DNA of 64,000 bases from Dorea sp. D27 (GTDB taxonomy: Bacteria; Bacillota; Clostridia; Lachnospirales; Lachnospiraceae), in assembly GCF_001185345.1 (NCBI RefSeq), contig NZ_KQ236743.1, positions 1,320,359 through 1,384,358 of the forward strand, read 5' to 3'. The stretch's first letter is position 1. Each line of letters starts with the position of its first letter. Position numbers and translations under genes: made by a program. The notes under the pieces are model-generated. The model was not told the origin of the DNA. It worked only from the letters and a program-made list of their open reading frames with translations, and did not search any database. Below are positions 54,701-61,645 of this stretch, piece by piece.

Positions 54701-54902
54701 CTATATATTCCTGCTGGTGTCTCTTAATCTCGTCCTTCTGCTGTTCCTCTTTCCACTCTGCCATCTCCTCCTCTGCTTTATCCCGAATCTCTCCGGCAAG
54801 TACGAGCAGATCCCAGGATAGGACAAGTGAAAGAATCATTGCAATAGCAAGGAGGCGCCTCATACATCTTCGGACACTATAATTGCTCAACTGCTTCATC
54901 AT
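45726..54902 (-). CDS. Giant secreted YD-repeat/Rhs (WapA-like) polymorphic toxin
   Basis: About 3,058 residues. A signal peptide covers 1-36 (RRLLAIAMILSLVLSWDLLVLAG). A DNRLRE/CBM-like domain is near 390-540, a LysM-like segment near 690 (YDTLPKIASYYGIPL) and DUF6531 near 765-820. Dozens of YD repeats (typically Y-x-YD-x2-G) span about 950-2450. The Rhs core (YDGRGSVANLTG to RARYYNP) is near 2690-2770, ending with NDPVNMKDPSGHG, the autocleavage-type motif. The pre-toxin region (2816-2986) has one hydrophobic segment. The tip (NKQVRDIGKKLDLNKEQLRE, then ISGQGYSYQEILDLAKDM) is the presumed toxin. The start at 54902 has GGAGG five bases upstream; a second ATG follows. It overlaps the upstream membrane gene by 26 bases. 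Confidence 0.9.
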   Translation of the reverse strand: MMKQLSNYSVRRCMRRLLAIAMILSLVLSWDLLVLAGEIRDKAEEEMAEWKEEQQKDEIKRHQQEYIEENRAGDRRDMDKNPDNPDVHAERKEEADTEAGKAEETLPGNEKKGQDVIRQPELEDERMDELEARYGAPVEMFEYGKVFQTDTGSYKFISTTEPNLYRNEKGELKEIDNTLIEKQQSRRSRGTEQTDATYYTNKANSMHIMLPAKMTENNGIVLTAGNGEQLELLPQDGDYSRPSVLGNAVLYNDVSENVDIQYTVRGDNVKEDIILREKEARHSFSYAFSAEEYEATLENNVIAVWKRGVKAPDREVLFYLTAPLMTDASGSGSAGVVMELEETGGRYVLTVTGDEEWLASEDRVYPVKIDPTITIPAEKLSVVTTTSKTGKYAASAFGYVGYASEAVTGVKGGDLGKTRMFFQLNYNMKKLIPEEAVVQSAYLHMYEYSAYASSATYACYRLKQNWTPASISWENSVGIGREIAGENATVRAGNGWKNFDIRQSVNDWSAGIAPSYGLMVMAQDETQWGAAFFTPDSNSSVQPTFTPDKKPYIEINWVYPNPVDPAYSLDKTTVNLRSMIDCDMSGRLAFQGVFADGLATPESVVTYQLNDTSKKYGANVSAGHTKRYPNSEAFEGAFSKTTTRYRDKQGNWQTVYPFVDPDYNVLYQIEASAAKNGKTGRKSSSDRFTVYKVKQYDTLPKIASYYGIPLSQISFDNRIQDMLLTANNTLFIRNPKKNAEKPYNPPPLDDKAKAQIDAQLMGRGLHCEFGFEPVNLNTGNFYLTHTDASVPDFAGEFSVERNYNSKGASYISPFGRGWQFSYGDYLSKMEDGTLIYTRGDGSSLYFAETEEGVYSCPEGYDYDLKRIKTREKEYDFGTGKVKYPVYEYEITDTDNVVRRFDCFGSMTKLTDEKGNATVLSYDKNYNLTAVTSPAGSVYGFAMTEDGKVAQIALPNGGKLSYAYDDDDNLIRYTDACGSVTRYEYDDMHCMTAWYDGKDNCVTTNIYDSEGRVIRQKDANGYEVVLTYDEGKTVTVDGNGNKTVYAYDDQFRTTSVLHADGTKEKKVYDGNRLVQETDEMGHAVSYAYDTDGNITKETLYDGTARTYMYDGEHHLLSETDYGGTKTEYSYDKAGNQTTVKKAGKEVESCTHDSRGRITSRTDALGNTTRYAYEGAWLKSITDPLGSKTSFTYNAMGQVTGRTDGNGHTVLTGYDLEGRIIRETDGEGNTITYMLDANGQAIASEDANGNMTTFVYDGLGNLVSGSDGEGSSFSYAYDGNGNCIRETDAKGKVADKTYDSRNRLTSESDGAGNTITYEYDAIGNVIKETDAKGSSMYYTYDYVSGKKASDTDESGASITYEYSSDGRLLVQQYPDGTKETYEYDAFGQEIKRTEVNGLLIKSTYDAAGNLTKIDKEGVTASFNYDATGRLTKIHYPNGGTERYDYDGAGNIVCETDLLGNETHYEYDGAGRPVKRTDATGAETIWSYDGNGNLTSETDGNGNTIKTEYNVSNRPSVVTDSLGNRTAYEYNENEELTAVTDASGGKTVYKYNVQGLPVKVTNAAGSSYEITYDANGNYTSIEAPDGGRTLYTYNRLNQIVKEEDSEGLTVEYAYDINGNATKQWDNNGGKSEYTYDVAGHILTETDALGQTTAYTYDKYGNLVRLTESDGNETSYTYDVMGNVSSITDAEGKSIFYTYDKKSQLIRKEEGERVDEYAYDEAGRLLTEKDPSGGETSYTYDKAGNLLTVTDAMGGTEMYDYDAAGHVIGQTDANGNLTTMEYDEIGRIQASVSAEGGRTSYLYDSTGSLSSYTDMEGAVTSYAYDCMGRVTEKTMPEGGSYTYKYDTHGNVLEERTPEGDVTTFEYDRYDQLVKRTLPGKAVYGYAYDALGRITQMKAPENGEKTYTYDRSGNLVREADQSGRSVKYAYDKMHRLTQTSNPLNQKTSYTYDEHGNLNSIVTPLGHETGYEYDALDRIRKVTEPAGKVTELTYDAAGNLKHMEEYGGKNPSAGKKDRRITTYTYDKAGNKTSETNPLGETTDYLYDAMNRIKEETDAAGHKTGYEYDKNSNLTEIIDAKGGEVRLAYDGNGNLTGLTDGSGRKAAYAYDRSDRLIEAAVGVGTEEAASVQYVYDGRDNLVSRTDGNGYTTRYAYNLLDQMTAQTNALGQKESYKYDDNGRLSQVKRASGRTIQYEYNKLDELTMKEYSEDDEGEVLFAYDQDGRRVGMKNLAGSSVYTYDDAGRITGVKGGDGSIILYHYDDYGNINEIIYPDGSSVAYTYDKLDRLTAVTDRSGEKTSYKYDTSGCMTHIKRPNGTESVVTYDELNQLTGIENLDVNGKVISAYTYLYDLSGNILIEIIRQDGNTTRWEYGYNERGELQSAVASGAVSETITYGYDKAGNKVRITRSAENAGKHLEQSVKENRFSPVNQLLESRDSKAGITTYEYDMDGNLIRELGPDEEILTYSYDTENRLRAVKDNRSLLQSALYDGDGNRIFVVNRKIVSENEPVFKKGRIASEKEMDDDVQEEGKDAEPGRPGKRLNLADGESESEEKVGFWYGFFQNLSQGFTVTDLSVSDALHRYWDKITGWVHVHILGDEPDEEGIVKNPVKVLPEPDKTDTLPETGEERKEALYDTVLIPYGIEERDWDTYEATMYINDVNREYAESLIEYGTSGNIKAVYEYGSQRLSREKENKTEYYMYDGRGSVANLTGRQGTNMLSYSYDVYGEASASAETDNPYTFNGEYTDALTGNQYLRARYYNPRTGSFLTEDSELGKLLEPVTQNRYTYAGNDPVNMKDPSGHGFLSNVAKKIVKTADKVKAYYGIKPKPKVKSSRKSYTVGRAQNRKSGYGSIYAGPEYGGYSAYLKNRGRSSQMGLGEAVRNVVRIGSKLVARYEAKSCTTAEKAKKQKGGASAGVLVGSAVGDLLWNSGKAAVVSGAVRASGSAHVIVGGVVAVTVWWMNPIEAGESEEDVEKAQKKWEEAEKSKGESGSGSSDDESPTSERVGKQNGNAPRDNKKQNKQVRDIGKKLDLNKEQLRELHDAISGQGYSYQEILDLAKDMFGK
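45945..46454 (-). repeat. Pre-toxin repeat, copy inside intact Rhs gene
   Basis: The partner of 42935-43444: 510 bases, gap-free, near-identical. The boundary at 45945 marks the point where the current tip begins. Confidence 0.85.
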
Positions 54903-55509
54903 CCGCCCCTCCTTTCCTGTATTGACGGTAGACATACCGCCACAGGGCATATGTCACAGCCGCGGAAAGTACAATCCTGACAGCCAGTGCCAGCAGACCC
55001 GTCCCCATACATTTCAGCGCCACCTGTACTATCGTATATAAGGCACAGGCCGCAGCCGCTTTCGGCATGACAGCTCTAAGTCCTCTCTCGATTCCGGTAA
55101 TGATATAGAGAAGCAGAATCAATGCACTTGCACGGATTGGTACCTGAATAATCATGCACATGACATCTGACGCCACCTTAATCTGTGCGTTTTCCAGACC
55201 GGTCAACCGTCCCATCGCCCATGTGAGCCCACCAACCAGCAGACTCAGCAGGAGCTGAAGGAACAGATAGCCTCCTCCCAGGTAACAAAGTCCTCTGGCA
55301 GAATTTTTGATATTTCTCTTCGGCTGTATTATAAATACCGCTGCTCCCATGAGCCCGGCTCCTGCAAGATATAGGCAGGCGACGATTATACCGGAAGACA
55401 GAGCAGACACGTCGTCTGCTATCCGGCGCAGCAGGTCATACGCCATGCAGTGGCTTCCGATACTCCAGGAAAGTATTCCTGCAGCCATACATAGTCTTTT
55501 CTTATTCAT
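54877..55509 (-). CDS. Polytopic membrane protein coupled to the Rhs gene
   Basis: A 210-residue protein with about six membrane segments (including GIIVACLYLAGAGLMGAAVFII, LFLQLLLSLLVGGLTWAM, ALILLLYIITG) and a basic/acidic tail (YRQYRKGGADDEAVEQL). Its last 26 bases overlap the start of the giant Rhs gene, which points to translational coupling. It may help export, anchor or protect against the Rhs protein. I know no family; it is not an immunity gene by position because that lies downstream of the toxin. Confidence 0.65.
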   Translation of the reverse strand: MNKKRLCMAAGILSWSIGSHCMAYDLLRRIADDVSALSSGIIVACLYLAGAGLMGAAVFIIQPKRNIKNSARGLCYLGGGYLFLQLLLSLLVGGLTWAMGRLTGLENAQIKVASDVMCMIIQVPIRASALILLLYIITGIERGLRAVMPKAAAACALYTIVQVALKCMGTGLLALAVRIVLSAAVTYALWRYVYRQYRKGGADDEAVEQL

Positions 55510-55536
55510 AACACATTACCCCCTCCTACGGCCCTG

Positions 55537-57468
55537 TTATGGATGCAGGCGCTTGTATTCCTGTAATGCATAGCTGTCCGTCATACCGGCTATAAAGTCC
55601 GTAATATTGCGTACGAGTATCTTCCTCTTCTCAAACCGGACGAATTCATCTTCAGGCAAGTCAATCTCTTCCTCCAGTCCTATCTTATCTTCAACGATAG
55701 ATTGTATCTCCTCCTTCACGATGTCCATATTGCCAGACCCAAGATGGATGGCACTCTCTCTGACCGAGGCATCCTCATGCTGCAGCATATGGCTGTATAT
55801 CCTCTGCAGCGTCCCCTTGTGGAGCAGCCGCGGATTCCGATAGTAATCCTGGAATAGCGCATAGATGATCTTGTTTCCGGTGTGGTCGAATCTTGCAACT
55901 TCCGCACTGGATATCACCCTCCTGTTGATGATCTGTTCCAGATATCTGCACACGTCCCAGTCGGCTTTTGACAGCGTGACGATCTCTTTGTCGATGCTGC
56001 CGTCTGCGGGCCTTTCATACTCCTCCATCCTCTCCCTGCTGTAGCAGATTGCACCATTGATAAAGTAGTGGACTATCGCCGATACCATCCTGCCTGCCAT
56101 CAATTCTCTGTCAGATATGTATGTACGTTCATATGTATCGAACATGGCCTTCTCTTCCCGCAGCTCTTCCCGTATCGCATGATACTTATCCAGATCCAGA
56201 TGTGCAATCAGCTCTTCCACCGTAATCAGCCCTGAGGAAATCGCATCGTCAACATCATGTCCTCTCTGGGCAATCTCGTCCGCCAGTGCTACCGCCTGTC
56301 CTTCTAGGGTGGAACAGATATAATATCCTTTCTTCCTGCTTGTGAAGCGCTCTTCCAGTTTCAGGTGCGCAACGGTCTCTTTATCGGCAAAGTCGCTGAT
56401 GCTTATCTCTTCTTTCAGCTTCGTATGCTTCAATACCCCTTCCATCACCTGGCAGCTGATGTTCAATCCTTCATGGGCCACATATTTCTCTTCTAATTTG
56501 TTCAAGACACGCAGCCCCTGGTAATTATGCTTGAATCCGCCGAAACAGCCTGTCCTGCAAGCTATTCCATCATCCGGGAACTCGATGCACGGAAGCGTTC
56601 CGGATAAGATCGCCTGCAGCGTCCTCTCTCCCTGATGTCCGAACGGCGTATGCCCGAGGTCGTGCCCGAGCGCTATCGCCTCCGTCAGGTCCAGATTCAG
56701 ACCAAGCGCATACGCAATGGCTTTGGCAATCTGGTTTACTTCCAGCGTATGTGTCATCCGTGTGCGGTAGTGGTCACCTTTTTGGGCACCGAATATCTGC
56801 GCTTTGTCCACCAGCCTGCGGAACGCCTTGCTGTTGACGATCCGTTCTCTGTCCCTCTGGAATGCCGCCCGGTCTCTGTCCGCCTTAATGCGATACCTTC
56901 TGACACATTCGTTCTGATGGCAGGCCAGCTCGTGCAGCTCATAAGGTATCTCCTCTTCTGTACCGGTACCGTCCTGTACAAATTCTTCCTCTTCCTTCTC
57001 TCCCTTTGCCTTACCACTGTTTATCAGCAGATCTTCAAAGGACCGGATCAATTCTGTAAAATGGTTGATCATTACATAACTGCAGCTTTCATAGTCAGCT
57101 TTCAGGTCCAGGTCTAATTTGTCCAAAAGGTTATGAATCATGTTCGAATCGTCAAGATGCAGAAGCATCTTATATGTTATCGTCATGCTTTCCTCTTTGG
57201 AATCCACCTCGCAGTAGCCCGCATACAGTTCCTGATTACAGAGTCCCCCAGTATCTTCATCGTAGCAGATCATCGCCACGATCCCGTCTGTCCCGTCTCT
57301 TTCCCTGTCGTACCTGTCCTTGAAATTATCGTAGTTCAGTCCATACAGCGCATATGTATTTTCAATTTCCCTACTATAGCTTTCCACGGCATTCTTCAGG
57401 ATTGCCTCGGCCCCCTTTTTAAAATCCGCATTCTTCTTCAGTTTGATTACATACAATGTATTCTTCAT
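55537..57468 (-). CDS. dgt: Deoxyguanosinetriphosphate triphosphohydrolase-family protein with N-terminal extension
   Basis: A 643-residue HD-domain phosphohydrolase. The HD motif is RTRMTHTLEVNQIAKAI (first His) and AIALGHDLGHTPFGHQGE (HD pair and later His) near residues 235-280. It starts at about residue 190 with NECVRRYRIKADRDRAAFQRD in part. The first 180 residues are an extra domain (LYVIKLKKNADFKKGAEAIL, ending before the dGTPase part) that standard dGTPases of 330-500 residues lack. The enzyme removes triphosphate from dGTP and controls dNTP pools. GGAGAAG precedes the ATG. Confidence 0.85.
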   Translation of the reverse strand: MKNTLYVIKLKKNADFKKGAEAILKNAVESYSREIENTYALYGLNYDNFKDRYDRERDGTDGIVAMICYDEDTGGLCNQELYAGYCEVDSKEESMTITYKMLLHLDDSNMIHNLLDKLDLDLKADYESCSYVMINHFTELIRSFEDLLINSGKAKGEKEEEEFVQDGTGTEEEIPYELHELACHQNECVRRYRIKADRDRAAFQRDRERIVNSKAFRRLVDKAQIFGAQKGDHYRTRMTHTLEVNQIAKAIAYALGLNLDLTEAIALGHDLGHTPFGHQGERTLQAILSGTLPCIEFPDDGIACRTGCFGGFKHNYQGLRVLNKLEEKYVAHEGLNISCQVMEGVLKHTKLKEEISISDFADKETVAHLKLEERFTSRKKGYYICSTLEGQAVALADEIAQRGHDVDDAISSGLITVEELIAHLDLDKYHAIREELREEKAMFDTYERTYISDRELMAGRMVSAIVHYFINGAICYSRERMEEYERPADGSIDKEIVTLSKADWDVCRYLEQIINRRVISSAEVARFDHTGNKIIYALFQDYYRNPRLLHKGTLQRIYSHMLQHEDASVRESAIHLGSGNMDIVKEEIQSIVEDKIGLEEEIDLPEDEFVRFEKRKILVRNITDFIAGMTDSYALQEYKRLHP

Positions 57469-57520
57469 CTTTCTTCTCCTTCGTCGTCTTCAGAATGTCG
57501 AGTTTCGTCCTCTAACACAA

Positions 57521-57555
57521 AAAAAGTCACAGAACTCGAAGTCCTGTGACTTTTT
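57521..57555 (-). terminator. Terminator before dgt
   Basis: AAAAAGTCACAG (57521-57532) pairs perfectly with CTGTGACTTTTT (57544-57555). On the minus strand it lies between the zinc-ribbon membrane gene and dgt, ending with a T5 run followed by TGTG. Confidence 0.75.
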
Positions 57556-57693
57556 CGCCTTATCATATTGTCGAAAACTGTACCATTCCATACTAACACC
57601 GCCTGCGTGCTTTTACATATTATAACATTTATCGTAAGATTCATCCACTGCAAAATTGTAATAAGCCACGTAACCGGTACATACTACCCTTTA

Positions 57694-58629
57694 TTACAGA
57701 CGTTCAATAACGTGCGGTGCTGTCTCCGCCTGAATCCTCTTCCACAGGCTTTTGACAAAAGAAAAGCTTGCCCATACCGCAAATGCATAACCGATGACCA
57801 GATCCTTTATGACTCCGCCGCGGACTTCATCCACACCGAGGAAGTCCGGAATCATCTGAAAGGCTTCTGTCGGCGTAATCCAGTAATCAGCCTTGAGCTC
57901 CCGGTAAATGGTTATGCCTAAGGATGCACATTCAGCCGCTGCAATTGCCAGCAATGAGAATATGATACAGAGGATGATTCCCTTCTTCGATACGGTGCCT
58001 CCTGCCTTTTCATATCCCTTTACACTTCCATAAACGATAGCGTACCCTGCAAGGCCGGCGATAAACCCGAACTGGCCGATCACAATCCAAAGTGCAGAGC
58101 CGAGGACCGCTCCTAATAGAGCCCCGAGCACGCCGAGAGGAAGATGCTCTCTTCTTCTCCTGCTGCCATCGGTCTGAATCATACCTTCTGCAATCCCGGT
58201 ATAGCAGCTGCCGCACAGTGGTTCGCTGTGGCTGTCAACTGCGGATATGTCAAGCTGTTCCGTCGACCCACAGACGGCACAGCAGCTGTATATCTGCAAG
58301 TCCGCACATTTTGCCGTTATATCTTCCAGCAGATGCGTCAGGTTATCCCTGTCCCACTCCTCTTGTGATGCTATATTTACAGTGACTGCATTTTTCGAGT
58401 TGTATCCTGCATAGTTTACGAAAGGATAACTCTCTTCCAGGGATTTCACATATGCCAGAAACTGATCCTTATATGTACTCCTCTCCACATCAAGGTATAA
58501 CGTTATCTTGTACTGCGCACTCTGCTCCAGCGGGTTCACGATTACGGCTGCTCCATTGACAAAACCGTGTATCACATTATGATGCCGACTGACCGCAAGG
58601 CCGTCCGGCACTACCTTATCCAAATTCAT
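57694..58629 (-). CDS. Zinc-ribbon multi-pass membrane protein, unknown
   Basis: A 311-residue protein. Residues 1-105 are soluble, a zinc-ribbon-like knuckle follows (CCAVCGSTEQ then CGSCYTG), and four or more membrane segments come after (GVLGALLGAVLGSALWIVIG, FGFIAGLAGYAIVYGSV, GIILCIIFSLLAIAAAEC, DLVIGYAFAVWASFSFV). The start at 58629 (MNLDKVVPDG) has GAGGAAAAG upstream; the longer frame adds an unlikely leader. The domain plan recalls other Lachnospiraceae membrane proteins, but I cannot name a function. Confidence 0.7.
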   Translation of the reverse strand: MNLDKVVPDGLAVSRHHNVIHGFVNGAAVIVNPLEQSAQYKITLYLDVERSTYKDQFLAYVKSLEESYPFVNYAGYNSKNAVTVNIASQEEWDRDNLTHLLEDITAKCADLQIYSCCAVCGSTEQLDISAVDSHSEPLCGSCYTGIAEGMIQTDGSRRRREHLPLGVLGALLGAVLGSALWIVIGQFGFIAGLAGYAIVYGSVKGYEKAGGTVSKKGIILCIIFSLLAIAAAECASLGITIYRELKADYWITPTEAFQMIPDFLGVDEVRGGVIKDLVIGYAFAVWASFSFVKSLWKRIQAETAPHVIERL

Positions 58630-58670
58630 ATTCTTTTCCTCCTCTGTCATATGCTGCATTTATCCGGCTC

Positions 58671-59966
58671 TTACCTTTTCATCCCGAGCAGGTAGTCCAC
58701 GAACTGCTGCGCGGTCCTTCCCGACAGTCCGCCGTGGCTCAGCTCCCACCTGTTCGCTTCAAGCAGCAGCTCATCCTCCGGCATATGGATGCCATTTCGA
58801 AGTGCAATCTGCCTGACGATCTCCTGGAATTCCTTCTTTTCCGGACGGCCGAAGTAGATGGTCACTCCGAATCTGGCCACAAGAGACAGCTTCTCCTGTA
58901 CCGTATCGTTCGTGTGCAGCTCTTCATCACGGTCCGCCTTATCCTTGAACGTCTCACGGATCAAATGCCTCCGGTTGGACGTGGCGTATATGAGCACATT
59001 ATCCGGCTTGCGTTCGAGACCTCCTTCGATGACGGCTTTCAGATACTTATACTCTATCTCAAATTCCTCAAAGGAGAGGTCGTCCATATAGATGATGAAC
59101 TTATAATTGCGGTTCTTTATCTGTGCGATGACGTCATTCAGGTCCTGGAACTGATGCTTGTATATCTCTATCATCCTCAGACCCTGGTCATAATACTGGT
59201 TGAGGATGGCCTTGATGGATGAGGACTTGCCGGTGCCTGCGTCTCCATATAGCAGACAGTTGTTGGCACGACGCCCTTCCACGAATGCCTGCGTATTGTC
59301 TGTCAGCTTCTTTTTGGCGATATCATACCCGACAAGATCATCAAGATGGACATGGGCTATCTTTGTTATTGGCATTATCTCAGCTCCTTCCGCTGTATGT
59401 TCTATGCGGAACGCCTTGTGGAGCCCAAGCTTGCCTACGCCGAACTCCTTGTAGAACCCGGTTACTGTATGTTTAAATTCCAGGCTGCCGGATACACCGG
59501 CCAGCGCTTTCCCAAGCCCGCATATACGGCTGCTGATCCTCGTGTTGAACACGTTGCCATGCTCATCGCCAAGCCCTCTGTAATTCCGGACAAATGACAG
59601 GCAGCCTGCGCCCAGCTCCTTTTCCAGTAAGGTAAAGTCATAGTCGAACAGCTCTTTGAATATCTCAAAGTCGTGCAGGGCCGCATCGTTGATGCTGCCG
59701 TCTACTTCGCCGATAATCTCACAGGACGTGCTGTAAGCGTTTTCGTCGCTGGCAAGCAGATATGTAAGATAATCATGCCACAGGTTGCCCTCGAAGCCAT
59801 GGCTGGCAGCCAGCTCCAGGAGTTCGTTCACCACATCGAACAGAAGGCTTCGCATATCTTCTTTATTGTAGTATTCATTGTCATAATTCTCCATAAGGAA
59901 CGTCATATCATCAAGAATCTGCTGCTGTTCCATATGTTTGTAAAGGATTAACTCGTTCGTTCTCAT
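58671..59966 (-). CDS. DUF815 family ATPase
   Basis: A 431-residue AAA-type ATPase with Walker A LLYGDAGTGKSSSIKA (near residue 243) and Walker B-like FIIYMDDLSFEEFE. The C-terminal sensor region is GRTAQQFVDYLLG. The N-terminal 200 residues are helical and family-specific. DUF815 proteins are uncharacterised AAA ATPases found widely in bacteria. The start has GGAGAAGG upstream. It forms a short run with the membrane gene (41 bases after it). Confidence 0.82.
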   Translation of the reverse strand: MRTNELILYKHMEQQQILDDMTFLMENYDNEYYNKEDMRSLLFDVVNELLELAASHGFEGNLWHDYLTYLLASDENAYSTSCEIIGEVDGSINDAALHDFEIFKELFDYDFTLLEKELGAGCLSFVRNYRGLGDEHGNVFNTRISSRICGLGKALAGVSGSLEFKHTVTGFYKEFGVGKLGLHKAFRIEHTAEGAEIMPITKIAHVHLDDLVGYDIAKKKLTDNTQAFVEGRRANNCLLYGDAGTGKSSSIKAILNQYYDQGLRMIEIYKHQFQDLNDVIAQIKNRNYKFIIYMDDLSFEEFEIEYKYLKAVIEGGLERKPDNVLIYATSNRRHLIRETFKDKADRDEELHTNDTVQEKLSLVARFGVTIYFGRPEKKEFQEIVRQIALRNGIHMPEDELLLEANRWELSHGGLSGRTAQQFVDYLLGMKR

Positions 59967-59984
59967 CTGCTTCCTTCTCCTTGC

Positions 59985-61115
59985 CTAATAATTGCCGAGA
60001 ATCTTAAGGCTTCGGCTTTCCTCCCTCAGGCCGCGGATTGCATTTTTTACCGCTCCGTCGCTTAAGCTGCCCTCGAAATCCACAAAAAAACGGTATTCCC
60101 ACGAGCGGCCCTCTACCGGCCTGGATTCAATCTTTGTCATATTCAGGTCATTGTATATAAAATGGGACAGCAGATGATACAAGGAACCGCTCTCATGCGC
60201 AACCTCAAAGCAGATGCTGATCTTATCCGCATCCTTTCGAAATATCTTCTGGTTCGTAACGACGATGAATCTTGTAAAATTATTCTTCTCATCATTGATC
60301 CCGTCCACCAGGACAGAAAGGCCGTGTACCTTAGCAGCGTACGCGCTGCAAACCGCAGCCTGCGTACAGTCCGCGTCATCCAGAATCTTTTTGGCCGCGA
60401 TTGCTGTATTCACGACACTGATCTGCTGCCAGTCGGCATGGTCATCCAGGAAGCGGGACGTCTGCATGAGCGCTTCTGCCTTGGAATAGACTCGCTGTAT
60501 ATCTGTAAGCTCTGTCCCCGGCAGTCCCGCCAAGGTGTGTGTTACCGGAAGGATCGTCTCCCCTACGATATAATTCTCAAATTCCACGAGCAGATCATAC
60601 ATCTCATTTACGGCTCCTGCCGAAGAATTCTCAATCGGAAGCACGGCATAGTCGGCAGATCCTTCTTCTATCGCCTCCATGGCATCCCGGAACGTCCTTA
60701 CATGAAAGCTGTTGCAGCCTTCGCCAAAATACTGCTGCATAGCCGCCTGCCCGTACGCCCCTTCCACGCCCTGAAAGACGACACGTGCCGTGCGCTTATC
60801 AAGCGAATCCACCTCTATAAACGGCAGGCGGCCAAGGGCTCCGGCCTTCACAAGCTGCTGGTACTGCAGCTTCCTGCTCATGGACATGAGCTGCTGGTAG
60901 AGTTCTTGAATACCTTTCTTGTTAAAGTCGCTGCTGACCTTGGAGGCCACATCTGCCAGCTTATTCTTTTCCCTCTGCCGGTCGAATACCTTCTTCCCTT
61001 TCTCAATCTTGTATTCTCCGACCTGTTCGCATATATTCATGCGTCTTTCATACAGTTCCACAATCTGTGCGTCTATCCCATCCAGCTGTTCCCTCAGTTC
61101 TGATAACTCTGCCAT
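59985..61115 (-). CDS. pheA: Bifunctional chorismate mutase / prephenate dehydratase
   Basis: A 376-residue protein. The N-terminal chorismate mutase domain (1-90, LREQLDGIDAQIVELYERRM) is followed by the prephenate dehydratase domain (about 108-285). There the conserved TR-like motif is NNFTRFIVVTNQ and ENSSAGAVNEMYDLL carries the substrate loop. A C-terminal ACT domain (about 300-376, SGSLYHLLSHFIYNDLNMTKIESRP in part) senses phenylalanine. The family converts chorismate to phenylpyruvate. AAGGAGATAG precedes the ATG. Confidence 0.92.
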   Translation of the reverse strand: MAELSELREQLDGIDAQIVELYERRMNICEQVGEYKIEKGKKVFDRQREKNKLADVASKVSSDFNKKGIQELYQQLMSMSRKLQYQQLVKAGALGRLPFIEVDSLDKRTARVVFQGVEGAYGQAAMQQYFGEGCNSFHVRTFRDAMEAIEEGSADYAVLPIENSSAGAVNEMYDLLVEFENYIVGETILPVTHTLAGLPGTELTDIQRVYSKAEALMQTSRFLDDHADWQQISVVNTAIAAKKILDDADCTQAAVCSAYAAKVHGLSVLVDGINDEKNNFTRFIVVTNQKIFRKDADKISICFEVAHESGSLYHLLSHFIYNDLNMTKIESRPVEGRSWEYRFFVDFEGSLSDGAVKNAIRGLREESRSLKILGNY

Positions 61116-61202
61116 ATCCTTCTATCTCCTTCTTGCAAACTAATCTGTATTATAATATATTTCGTGCATAAAATCTACTGCCCTTTGGCATACTTACAAC
61201 GT

Positions 61203-61586
61203 ATGAAACATAATTTTCTCTCCTGTGGAACGGCAGGCTGGTGCATGGAGATTCTTTTCACCGGCCTCCATTCCTATAAAGAAAAGAATCCCACGCTGAT
61301 GGGCAATACGTCTATCTGGATGTTCCCGATATATGGAATGGCCAGTTTCCTATCGCCCGTCTGCAAAGTCCTGAAAGGTAAAAGCCCGGTCCTTAGAGGA
61401 GGTGTATACACATGCTGCATTTTTATCGGAGAATATATCACCGGGTCTGTTTTACGCAGGATTGATGCCTGTCCGTGGGATTACAGCAAAGCGCCTCTGA
61501 ACATTAACGGCCTCGTCCGCCTTGATTATGCGCCCCTCTGGTTCGGCGCCGGACTGCTGTTTGAAAAAATCCTGTCCAGAAGTTGA
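61203..61586 (+). CDS. CmpB-type putative ABC transporter permease (DUF1113) membrane protein
   Basis: A 127-residue protein with about four membrane segments and a pattern I associate with the CmpB/putative ABC permease family. It reads CMEILFTGLHSY, SIWMFPIYGMASFL, YITGSVLRRI then CPWDYS and NGLVRLDYAPLWFGAGLLFE. These proteins have no known substrate. The ATG at 61203 fits a membrane start but has a weak ribosome site; a GTG 13 codons upstream is possible. Confidence 0.7.
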   Translation: MKHNFLSCGTAGWCMEILFTGLHSYKEKNPTLMGNTSIWMFPIYGMASFLSPVCKVLKGKSPVLRGGVYTCCIFIGEYITGSVLRRIDACPWDYSKAPLNINGLVRLDYAPLWFGAGLLFEKILSRS

Positions 61587-61645
61587 AAATCTTTCGTATT
61601 TATTATATGATATATGAAAGATTTTCAATATGGGAGGATTATGAT

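Noticed and set aside
60162..61103. Plus-strand open frame of 313 codons
   Set aside because: It is antisense to pheA; the protein looks like reverse-complement codon use and has no domain.
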